From: Kiritimatiellia bacterium
GTDB taxonomy: Bacteria; Verrucomicrobiota; Kiritimatiellia; RFP12; UBA1067
Assembly: GCA_016303225.1 (NCBI GenBank)
Contig: JAEDMC010000180.1
Span: 1 to 5,671, forward strand
Length of the DNA stretch: 5,671 nt
Reading direction: 5' to 3'
Shown here: positions 1 through 4,445 of the stretch, one piece after another
How the letters are laid out: the number at the start of each line of letters is the position of its first letter
Position numbering within the stretch: the stretch's first letter is position 1
The notes under the pieces: model-generated
What the model saw: only the letters and a program-made list of their open reading frames with translations
The model's database searches: none
Told to the model about the DNA's origin: nothing
Translations under genes and position numbers: made by a program

Positions 1-81
1 GGGCGGCGAGAAACCCCGCACCTGCCGCTGGATCGAGACTTTTATGGGCAGACACCAGGTAGAAGCACTTGTGATAAAGCG

Positions 82-108
82 AAGGCCCGGAGTACCGCTC
101 CGGGCCTT
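82..108. terminator. Strong perfect hairpin, terminator-like but without a good T-tract
   Basis: AAGGCCCGGAG (82-92) pairs perfectly with CTCCGGGCCTT (98-108) around a 5-base loop, TACCG. After the hairpin the minus strand reads CGCTTTATC and the plus strand AGGGGAGG, so leftward termination is the more plausible use, but neither is a proper U-tract. It could end a short leftward transcript from the candidate promoter near 200, or terminate a gene lying off the window. Confidence 0.42.
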
Positions 109-195
109 AGGGGAGGATCTACGCCGTGGTTTTGAATCGTGGAGCCGCAATTATCTCCTTTCTTCTTCAGCCATCCATCCCCATCTAAACGCCGT

Positions 196-230
196 CATTG
201 TAGCAATCCCGTGTTAACGGATTGCAAATG
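196..230. repeat. Interrupted inverted repeat, possible operator
   Basis: GCAATC (203-208), a bulged C, CGT (210-212), the loop GTTA, ACG (217-219) and GATTGC (220-225) form a 9-bp stem with one bulge. The outer bases CATT (196-199) and AATG (227-230) extend it after a small interior loop. No T-tract follows on either strand. It sits over the candidate leftward promoter at 197-227, which is the usual layout of a repressor operator. Confidence 0.45.
197..227 (-). promoter_or_regulatory. Candidate leftward promoter overlapping the inverted repeat
   Basis: The minus strand carries TGCTACAAT (197-205), an extended -10 with one mismatch to TATAAT, and TTGCAA (222-227) as a -35 at 19-base spacing, which is longer than ideal. 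Transcription would start near 190 and run out of the window to the left. A purine-rich AAAGGAG lies downstream at 155-161. Weak by each criterion alone; supported mainly by the coincidence with the inverted repeat. Confidence 0.33.
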
Positions 231-361
231 AAACAAAACTTGGATTCGCACGCCAAAACCCGACGACCGCGATTCTCACAAAGCCGTTCCAATCGCCGTC
301 ACGCCACACCGACTGATCGCTGCCGAAGTGCCGTTGGAGTTGTCTCTCTCCAAACTGCGCT

Positions 362-433
362 ATGCTTATGGCCTTTACGGGACTGCTGGCCCTTCTGTCC
401 CTTGCAGGACGTCTTGCCCATGCCCGAGCACCC
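362..433 (-). pseudogene. Fragment encoding an L15-like N-terminal segment (rplO remnant or decoy)
   Basis: In one minus-strand frame these 24 codons encode GC-SGMGKTSCKGQKGQQ followed by SRKGHKH. This matches L15 residues 23-46 of the intact rplO (GCGSGLGKTAGKGQKGQQ, then SRKGHKH) with one codon missing after GC. From the SG at 422-427 to the last His at 362-364 it is 19 of 22 residues identical; the DNA is 52 of 66 identical by hand count. The frame is bounded by TGA at 479-481 and TGA at 299-301, giving 59 codons with no convincing start or ribosome binding site, and the FEGGQMPL body of L15 is not present downstream. Same orientation as rplO. It could be the relic of a second rplO, a fragment carried by a repeat or transfer event, or a short expressed mimic. 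Homology is seen; function is not. Confidence 0.7.
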
Positions 434-444
434 CTGCTTGCGCA

Positions 445-470
445 CCCCTTCGGGGCTCGCCTTCGGCGAG
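445..470. repeat. Two abutting GC-rich mini-hairpins
   Basis: CCCC-TTC-GGGG (445-455) is followed directly by CTCGCC-TTC-GGCGAG (456-470), each a perfect inverted repeat around the same TTC centre. GGGG at 471-474 could also pair with CCCC at 445-448 around the second hairpin, so two folds are possible. They lie just upstream (in minus-strand sense) of the L15-like fragment. No T-tract follows on either strand, so I do not call a terminator. Confidence 0.5.
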
Positions 471-523
471 GGGGATATTCATCCGCGGCCGACAAACACA
501 TGCGCCGCGCCCAATACTACTAA

Positions 524-1075
524 TCAGTTTTTCAAATCTGATGTAACAAGATTCTTGAGCCTCTTTAAATGCGATGGGGCTCTTTCGATCTTAATCTTCT
601 GATATTTCGAGTCACCAATGATGACATAATCAGTATAAAACTTTACTGAGGCCCTAAACCATTCTCTGTCAGTATAATACGGTTTGCAATCTTCAGTCGC
701 TTGATTATAAATCGTCTTCCATTCCATTGTAGTTGGGGTACAATCTGAATTCATAAATCTCAGGCCAAAGATGAAGAATGAATCGGGTTTAACATACACA
801 CCAGGAAAATACCAATCCCATTTCCTAAAATTAACAACTTGTATTGCACTCTCTCCGCATGAGCCGTCCCTCGCCCCCCGATACACTGCTATTCTATTTC
901 CACTTAAATACACCCCATGTTGGAAATCAGTATTATCTTCCTCATACACATATAACGCGTCTTCCTTAAGCGTGTAATGACTTATAACACACCCATGAAA
1001 AGACGCAAGCAAAATGATGTACGCGGCCAACAAACCACCAATGCCACTACCGATTTTCGACAGCAAATCCTTCAT
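524..1075 (-). CDS. Single-pass anchored protein with cysteine-containing exported domain, unrecognised (cassette gene 3)
   Basis: The open frame extends to 1129, but the ATG at 1075 has AAGGA (1084-1088) with an 8-base spacer and a membrane-protein-like N terminus (MKDLLSK), so the product is taken as 183 residues. A single hydrophobic segment spans about 9-30, an uncleaved anchor or signal. The remainder is a soluble, aromatic-rich, probably beta-rich domain: YVYEEDNTDFQHGVYLSGNR (42-61), FRKWDWYFPGVYVKPDSFFI (83-102) and a basic C terminus. Cysteines at 73, 112 and 130 could allow a disulfide if the domain is outside the cytoplasm; C29, at the end of the anchor, lacks a proper lipobox. The gene overlaps cassette gene 2 by 29 bases. 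No family is recognised. The stop is TGA at 524-526, close to the point where base composition returns to G+C-rich. Confidence 0.72.
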   Translation of the reverse strand: MKDLLSKIGSGIGGLLAAYIILLASFHGCVISHYTLKEDALYVYEEDNTDFQHGVYLSGNRIAVYRGARDGSCGESAIQVVNFRKWDWYFPGVYVKPDSFFIFGLRFMNSDCTPTTMEWKTIYNQATEDCKPYYTDREWFRASVKFYTDYVIIGDSKYQKIKIERAPSHLKRLKNLVTSDLKN

Positions 1076-1499
1076 GAATTGATTCCTTTTTGGTTTTTGG
1101 AGCAAAGGTCTTGAAGCAATAAATCGCACTGACTATTTCACCAAGCATGTTCCCAACAGAACTGCAATTATACTGGAGCTGCCCAAAGCTCATAATAATT
1201 GCAACAAAGTGTATTGTGCAAAAAATCGAAGCAAGGATTACCGCCGTTAAGTGTTTACCTCTAGGTGCTAAAGCAGCCCCTATAAATGGGATGCAGAAAC
1301 CAGATAGGCAACTTGCAACAAACATTCCAACGGCCTCGAGGTTTTTAGGATTGTCGTTTATCATCCTTCCGAGACTGTTGTTCCACAACGCCAATATTAT
1401 TGCGTAAAGTATGCACGATGTAATTAATGGCACAACGCCAATCCCTATCCATCGAAAGACCTGGATTATCACGCCCTGTCCTTTACCCGATTCTTCCAT
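1047..1499 (-). CDS. Small four-helix membrane protein with AP(R)GK loop, unrecognised (cassette gene 2)
   Basis: The 150-residue product is predicted from the ATG at 1499. The frame reaches back to a GTG at 1523, inside the preceding gene, but neither start has a clear Shine-Dalgarno; the ATG is preferred because it falls 4 bases after the previous stop and suits termination-reinitiation. Likely transmembrane segments are at about 15-39, 55-77, 83-105 and 114-132, with a basic cytoplasmic-looking tail, KTKKES. The turn between helices 2 and 3 reads GAALAPRGKHLTAVILA (75-91). Gly-Ala-x-x-AP-basic turns of this kind are seen in many small uncharacterised membrane proteins, but I cannot name a family. 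Its 3' end overlaps the next gene by 29 bases. Low G+C, like its neighbours. Confidence 0.7.
   Translation of the reverse strand: MEESGKGQGVIIQVFRWIGIGVVPLITSCILYAIILALWNNSLGRMINDNPKNLEAVGMFVASCLSGFCIPFIGAALAPRGKHLTAVILASIFCTIHFVAIIMSFGQLQYNCSSVGNMLGEIVSAIYCFKTFAPKTKKESIHEGFAVENR
1084..1088 (-). promoter_or_regulatory. Ribosome binding site deciding the start of cassette gene 3
   Basis: AAGGA on the minus strand, ending 8 bases before the ATG at 1075 and lying inside cassette gene 2. It is the best Shine-Dalgarno in the cassette and argues against the longer frame that begins at 1129. Confidence 0.65.
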
Positions 1500-1503
1500 G
1501 CTA

Positions 1504-1869
1504 TTATTTGAAAATGAAGACACAGTACATTACTGAAACCACAACAATACCAATCAACGAAACTATCTTGGTCAGAAAATCAGCAAAGAACCCTCTCGCA
1601 AAAATTGCATGAACAAAATCCAATGCCAACGACAGAAGAAAAGAAATCACAACAAGAAGTAATGGATCATACCATGTAAACGATGCCTTGAAGAATAGCG
1701 CGATAACAAACGCTATACCTAAAACTCGCCCAAACATACTCGCCAACAAACAGACAAAGTGAATAACTTCTCTGTATGTGCCATTGTAGATTTCAAGATG
1801 GCGCTGCATGTTAAATGCAAACCAACTCAATAGTGTCATTAAGACCAACGCATATTTAAAATCCGTCAT
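1504..1869 (-). CDS. Small four-helix membrane protein, unrecognised (cassette gene 1)
   Basis: I do not recognise the family. The 121-residue product is almost entirely hydrophobic, with four likely transmembrane segments at about 5-20, 35-60, 68-90 and 99-120, and short loops; the first loop (21-34) is polar, with QRHLEIYNGTYREV. There is no signal peptide distinct from the first helix and no catalytic motif. The ATG at 1869 lies about 15 bases after the predicted start point of the extended -10 promoter; its Shine-Dalgarno is weak (a purine-rich GAAAG upstream). The stop (1504-1506) is 4 bases from the ATG of the next gene, so they probably form an operon. Base composition is about 40% G+C, far below the ribosomal genes. 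It could be a small transporter subunit, a toxin-immunity type membrane protein or an orphan; nothing in it decides. Confidence 0.72.
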   Translation of the reverse strand: MTDFKYALVLMTLLSWFAFNMQRHLEIYNGTYREVIHFVCLLASMFGRVLGIAFVIALFFKASFTWYDPLLLVVISFLLSLALDFVHAIFARGFFADFLTKIVSLIGIVVVSVMYCVFIFK

Positions 1870-1891
1870 TTTGCCATCTTTCTTTGGTTGA

Positions 1892-1900
1892 ATTATACCA
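1892..1900 (-). promoter_or_regulatory. Extended -10 promoter for the membrane-protein cassette
   Basis: The minus strand reads TGGTATAAT, a perfect TATAAT hexamer (1892-1897) with the TGn extension. No good -35 hexamer is seen at 16-18 bases (the bases there are CT-rich), as is allowed for extended -10 promoters. The predicted transcription start is near 1884-1886, only about 15 bases before the ATG at 1869. The element begins in the T-tract of the preceding terminator, so the stop of one unit and the start of the next share bases. Inferred from sequence only. Confidence 0.6.
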
Positions 1901-1943
1901 AAAAGACAAGGAACGGAGACGAATCCCTGCGTTCCTCGTCTTT
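1900..1943 (-). terminator. Intrinsic terminator ending the ribosomal operon after rplO
   Basis: The arms 1930-1943 and 1902-1915 pair over 14 positions. In minus-strand RNA all are Watson-Crick except one G-U wobble (the same position would be an A-C mismatch in plus-strand RNA), so the hairpin favours leftward transcription. The loop is 14 bases. The descending arm runs directly into T5 on the minus strand (complement of 1900-1904). It starts 18 bases after the rplO stop. This is the form expected of a Rho-independent terminator, and it separates the ribosomal genes from the cassette. Confidence 0.82.
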
Positions 1944-1961
1944 AGGCACTAAGCCAAACTG

Positions 1962-2399
1962 TTAGGCAACGCTGCCGCCCGCCTTCTCGATCTTCGCCTT
2001 GGCGGAGGCCGAGCAGGGGACCTTCACGGTGAACTTCTTGGTGAGCTCGCCGTTGCCGAGGATCTTGATCTTCGGCTGCTTGTTGTCCGAGAAGCCAGCC
2101 TTCGCGAGCGCCTCGATGGTGATCTCGGCGCCGGCTTCGAACTTCTTCTCGAGGTCCGAAACGTTGACGGCGAGCGCCTTCGCGTTGAACGCGGCGTTGT
2201 TGAAGCCGCGCTTCGGCAAACGGCGCACGAGCGGCATCTGGCCGCCTTCAAACACCAGTTTGTGCTTGTGGCCCTTGCGGCTCTGCTGACCCTTCTGGCC
2301 CTTGCCCGCGGTCTTGCCGAGGCCCGAACCGCATCCGCGGCCAAGGCGTTTCCGGCGCGAACGGGCACCAGGAGTATTCGTCAAAGTATTGAGTTCCAT
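1962..2399 (-). CDS. rplO: 50S ribosomal protein L15
   Basis: Large-subunit protein uL15, a late-assembly protein that threads a basic N-terminal extension into 23S rRNA. It is 145 residues from the ATG at 2399. The frame continues 2 codons to a TTG at 2405, but AAGGAGG (2408-2414) lies 8 bases from the ATG and only 2 from the TTG, so the ATG is chosen. The N-terminal extension has RRKRLGRGCGSGLGKTAGKG (15-34) and KGQKGQQSRKGHKH (33-46), then the L15 signature FEGGQMPLVRRLPKRGFNN (50-68), and the globular end VPCSASAKAKIEKAGGSVA (127-145). It is the last gene of the operon here; an intrinsic terminator starts 18 bases after the stop. A fragment matching its residues 25-46 recurs at 362-427. 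Confidence 0.98.
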   Translation of the reverse strand: MELNTLTNTPGARSRRKRLGRGCGSGLGKTAGKGQKGQQSRKGHKHKLVFEGGQMPLVRRLPKRGFNNAAFNAKALAVNVSDLEKKFEAGAEITIEALAKAGFSDNKQPKIKILGNGELTKKFTVKVPCSASAKAKIEKAGGSVA

Positions 2400-2407
2400 T
2401 TTCAATT

Positions 2408-2414
2408 CCTCCTT
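2408..2414 (-). promoter_or_regulatory. Ribosome binding site deciding the rplO start
   Basis: On the minus strand this is AAGGAGG, overlapping the rpsE stop codon (2413-2415) and ending 8 bases before the ATG at 2399. The alternative TTG at 2405 would be only 2 bases away, which rules it out as the usual start. Confidence 0.8.
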
Positions 2415-2904
2415 ACGCGCGAATGGCCGCGATTTCCTCGGCGGAGCGGAGCTTCGAGAGCGCGTTCAGCGTGGCCTTGACCACGTTGAGGCGGTTCTTG
2501 GAGCCGAGCGACTTGCCGACTGCGTCACGGATGCCGACGGCCTCGAGGACCGGGCGCATGCCGCCGCCGACGATGAGGCCCGTACCATCCGGGGCCGGCT
2601 TCAGGATCACGCGACCACCGTCGCACACGCCTTCGACGTCATGCGGGATCGTCTTGCCCCTGAGGGTGACCTTGTGCATGTCCTTGCGGGCCGCCTCACC
2701 ACCCTTGCGGATCGCGTCCGCGACTTCGTTGGCCTTGCCGAATCCGAGGCCGACATTGCCCTCCTTGTCACCGACGACGATGACGGCGGAGAAGCTCATG
2801 CGGCGGCCGCCCTTGACGGTCTTGGCGCAGCGGTTAATGAACACTGTGTGTTCGTCGAGGTCGTCTCCCTGGTCCTGGGGGCGCTTGTCACGATTGAAAG
2901 CCAT
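2413..2904 (-). CDS. rpsE: 30S ribosomal protein S5
   Basis: Small-subunit protein uS5, which sits at the mRNA entry side of the 30S subunit and contributes to decoding fidelity and helicase activity. It is 163 residues. The N-terminal dsRBD-like domain carries RCAKTVKGGRRMSFSAVIVVG (25-45), the Gly-rich loop GDKEGNVGLGFGKANEV (45-61) and RKGGEAARKDM (66-76). The C-terminal domain shows GTGLIVGGGMRPVLEAVGIRD (107-127) and KSLGSKNRLNVVKATLNAL (131-149). All are family hallmarks. The ATG at 2904 follows AGGAGG with a 10-base spacer. Unlike the classic spc order, no rpmD (L30) follows: the stop is 13 bases from the rplO ATG and the rplO ribosome binding site overlaps it. Confidence 0.98.
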   Translation of the reverse strand: MAFNRDKRPQDQGDDLDEHTVFINRCAKTVKGGRRMSFSAVIVVGDKEGNVGLGFGKANEVADAIRKGGEAARKDMHKVTLRGKTIPHDVEGVCDGGRVILKPAPDGTGLIVGGGMRPVLEAVGIRDAVGKSLGSKNRLNVVKATLNALSKLRSAEEIAAIRA

Positions 2905-2906
2905 GA

Positions 2907-3266
2907 TTACTTATCCTCCTTCTTCGCGCTGATGGCAAGACCCGCCTCGACGGCGGCGTCCACGATCGCCGCGACGCGGCCCGTGTACTTGTTGCCGCCG
3001 CGGTCGACGACCACGATCGAGATGCCCGCGGCCTTCGCGGCCTCGGCAGCCTTTGCGCCGAGAGCCTTGGCGACCGCGAGGTTGGCCTTCTCGTCCTTGA
3101 GGCTGTTCGCCTGGGCGAGGGTCTTCTGCGCATCGTCGTCGATGAACTGGACGTACATGTTCTTGTTCGTGACGCAGATCGACATGCGCGGACGAGCCGC
3201 CGTGCCGATCACGCGCTGGCGGAGGCGAAGATGCCTCTTCTGACGCTGAACTTTGCGATTGAACAT
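2907..3266 (-). CDS. rplR: 50S ribosomal protein L18
   Basis: Large-subunit protein uL18, which binds 5S rRNA beside L5 in the central protuberance. It is 119 residues, the normal size. The basic N terminus, rich in Arg and Lys (3-19), is followed by GTAARPRMSICVTNKNMYVQ (21-40), then IDDDAQKTLAQANS (42-55), and the conserved end VVVDRGGNKYTGRVAAIVDAA (85-105) and EAGL. The usual aromatic residue after EAGL is replaced by AIS and a short charged tail, AKKEDK. The ATG at 3266 has AAGGAG with an 8-base spacer. The stop (2907-2909) is only 2 bases from the rpsE ATG, and the rpsE Shine-Dalgarno lies inside the last rplR codons, so the two are probably translationally coupled. Confidence 0.98.
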   Translation of the reverse strand: MFNRKVQRQKRHLRLRQRVIGTAARPRMSICVTNKNMYVQFIDDDAQKTLAQANSLKDEKANLAVAKALGAKAAEAAKAAGISIVVVDRGGNKYTGRVAAIVDAAVEAGLAISAKKEDK

Positions 3267-3289
3267 AATTCGTTCTCCTTACGCCGCGA

Positions 3290-3826
3290 TTAGGCGACCT
3301 TCTTGCCCTGTTTGCGGCGGATGTGCTCGCCGACGTACTTGATGCCCTTGCCCTTGTAGGGTTCGGCCGGATAGTACGAGCGGATGCGGGCGGCGGCTTC
3401 GCCAACCTGCTGCTTGTCGATGCCCTTGACGGTCACCTGAAGTCCGTCGTTCTCAACCGTGATCGTCAGGCCCTCCGGGATCGTGAAGATCTTCGGGGAG
3501 GCGAAGCCCAGCGTCAGCGCGAGCTCCTTGCCCTTGACGACCGCCTTGAAGCCGGTGCCCTCGATGGAGAGCTGCTTCGTGTAGCCAGCGGACACGCCGA
3601 TCACATTGGCGTTGATCAGCGCGCGGGCGAGACCGTGGAAGTTGCCGAGATTGTTGTCGTCGGCGCACTCGACGATAATGTTACCGTCCTCCACCTTCGC
3701 CGTGATGCCGTCATGCATCGTATAGGAGAGCTCGCCGAGCTTTCCCTTGACCGTCACCTTCTGACCCGCGATCGTGGCCGTGACGCCATCCGCGAGCTTG
3801 ACGGGTTCTTTACCGATTCGAGACAT
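3290..3826 (-). CDS. rplF: 50S ribosomal protein L6
   Basis: Large-subunit protein uL6, which lies near the sarcin-ricin loop and the base of the L7/L12 stalk, by the factor-binding site. The 178-residue length is standard. Two L6 repeats are visible: an N-terminal one opening MSRIGKEPVKL and containing VTVKGKLGEL (24-33), and a C-terminal one containing FTIPEGLTITVEN (114-126) and VTVKGIDKQQVGEAAARIR (131-149). The C-terminal signature, EPYKGKGIKYVGEHIRRKQG (155-174), is intact. The ATG at 3826 is preceded by TAGGAG with an 8-base spacer; a second AAGGA lies only 2 bases from the start and is too close to be the main site. Gaps to neighbours are 15 bases (rpsH) and 23 bases (rplR). Confidence 0.98.
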   Translation of the reverse strand: MSRIGKEPVKLADGVTATIAGQKVTVKGKLGELSYTMHDGITAKVEDGNIIVECADDNNLGNFHGLARALINANVIGVSAGYTKQLSIEGTGFKAVVKGKELALTLGFASPKIFTIPEGLTITVENDGLQVTVKGIDKQQVGEAAARIRSYYPAEPYKGKGIKYVGEHIRRKQGKKVA

Positions 3827-3841
3827 TGTCCTTGCTCCTAA

Positions 3842-4234
3842 TTAAGCGACAGTGCAAATGAGTTCTCCGCCGACCTTCGCCTTCTTCGCCTCCGCGCCGG
3901 ACATGATGCCCTTCGAGGTGGAGAGGATGGCGAGGCCCATGCCGTCGAGGACGGCCGGGATCTCGGGGACCGAAACGAACTTCCTGAGGCCCGGCTTCGA
4001 GATGCGCTTCAGCTCGGTGATGGCGGGAACCGCCTTCGCCGTGTACTTCAGCGTGATGACGAGCTTCTTCGGGAATTCGGACGTCGTGACGCAGTCGGCA
4101 ATGTAGCCGGCTTCCTTCATGACGCGGGCGATCTCGCCCTTGAGATTGCTGGCAGGCGTCTGCACGGAGAAAAGGCGGGCCTTCAGTCCGTTGCGGATCG
4201 TCGTGAGCATATCGGAAATGGGATCGATAGTCAT
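3842..4234 (-). CDS. rpsH: 30S ribosomal protein S8
   Basis: Small-subunit protein uS8, a primary binder of 16S rRNA helix 21 in the platform; in Escherichia coli it is also the translational repressor of the spc operon. The 130-residue length is typical. The N-terminal DPISDMLTTIRNG (4-16) is the family opening, although the usual Arg in DMLTRIRN is Thr here. The RNA-binding C-terminal half shows KRISKPGLRKF (76-86), ILSTSKGIMSG (103-113) with the conserved STSKG loop, and the terminal VGGELICTVA. The start ATG at 4234 follows AAAGGA with a spacer of about 10 bases. It lies 23 bases after rpsN and 15 bases before rplF. Whether S8 feeds back on this operon cannot be seen: I could not confirm a helix-21 mimic at the rplX-rplE junction. 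Confidence 0.98.
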   Translation of the reverse strand: MTIDPISDMLTTIRNGLKARLFSVQTPASNLKGEIARVMKEAGYIADCVTTSEFPKKLVITLKYTAKAVPAITELKRISKPGLRKFVSVPEIPAVLDGMGLAILSTSKGIMSGAEAKKAKVGGELICTVA

Positions 4235-4257
4235 TTCTTAAGATTCCTTTCCTTCAG

Positions 4258-4443
4258 TTACCACGAGGCCTTGGTGACGCCGGGGATGAGGCCGGCGACC
4301 GCGAGTTCGCGGAAGCAGAGACGGCAGACGCCGAACTTGCGCAGATACGCATGACGGCGGCCGCAACGCTGGCAGCGGTTGTAGGCGCGGACTTTGAACT
4401 TCGGCGCCTTGTGCTGCTTTTCGATCAAACACTGCTTAGCCAT
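4258..4443 (-). CDS. rpsN: 30S ribosomal protein S14, zinc-binding short form
   Basis: Small-subunit protein uS14, which binds 16S rRNA in the head of the 30S subunit. At 61 residues this is the short, type Z form, not the ~100-residue zinc-free form. The zinc ligands are visible as C24-x2-C27 and C40-x2-C43, within RCQRCGRRHAYLRKFGVCRL. The conserved C-terminal run LAVAGLIPGVTKASW (47-61) closes the protein as usual. The start ATG at 4443 lies 2 bases after the rplE stop, with GGAGG inside the last rplE codons and an 8-base spacer. Because only the Zn form is encoded in this operon, a zinc-free paralogue elsewhere in the genome is possible but cannot be judged from this window. Confidence 0.98.
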   Translation of the reverse strand: MAKQCLIEKQHKAPKFKVRAYNRCQRCGRRHAYLRKFGVCRLCFRELAVAGLIPGVTKASW

Positions 4444-4445
4444 GA

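Larger units (their letters stand above)
1..523. other. 523-base stretch without a confirmed gene
   Basis: Besides the L15-like fragment, three sets of inverted repeats and the candidate promoter, I see no intact gene. Several frames on both strands stay open by virtue of high G+C, including 1-150 on the minus strand (50 codons from a TTG preceded at 4 bases by AAAGGAG, running off the edge) and 2-217 on the plus strand (71 codons entering from the edge). None has recognisable motifs, and they compete with one another. A structured RNA in 1-200 is possible; GCGGC (3-7) can pair with GCCGC (24-28). No tRNA cloverleaf was found. Confidence 0.5.

Noticed and set aside
362..433. L15-like fragment as an integration-site duplication (att core)
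   Set aside because: Integrating elements usually duplicate the 3' end of a target gene with near-perfect identity. This copy matches an N-terminal part at about 79% DNA identity, and no integrase is visible.
214..501. 95-codon minus-strand frame, Arg-rich at the start
   Set aside because: It is a shifted frame over the L15-like fragment and mirrors the Arg-rich shifted frame over rplO itself (2024-2368); no start signal and no family features.
222..602. 126-codon plus-strand frame
   Set aside because: Antisense to the L15-like fragment and to the end of cassette gene 3, low complexity in composition, no ribosome binding site, crosses the composition boundary.
989..991. Cys29 of cassette gene 3 as a lipoprotein attachment cysteine
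   Set aside because: The preceding residues are FHG, which do not fit a lipobox.
1147..1612. Plus-strand frames opposite the membrane cassette
   Set aside because: They overlap much better minus-strand genes with clear transmembrane patterns and packed gene junctions.
524..1869. Cassette as a degraded secY
   Set aside because: Three separate short proteins with clean starts and stops; none shows SecY motifs or its ten-helix layout, and gene 3 is mostly soluble.
2302..3243. 313-codon plus-strand frame, the longest in the window
   Set aside because: Entirely antisense across rplO, rpsE and rplR; it stays open because G+C-rich third positions suppress stops. No motifs of its own.
3323..3841. 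172-codon plus-strand frame, and a similar one at 4545-5000
   Set aside because: Antisense mirrors of rplF and rplE with typical Asp/Leu/Arg-rich shadow composition.
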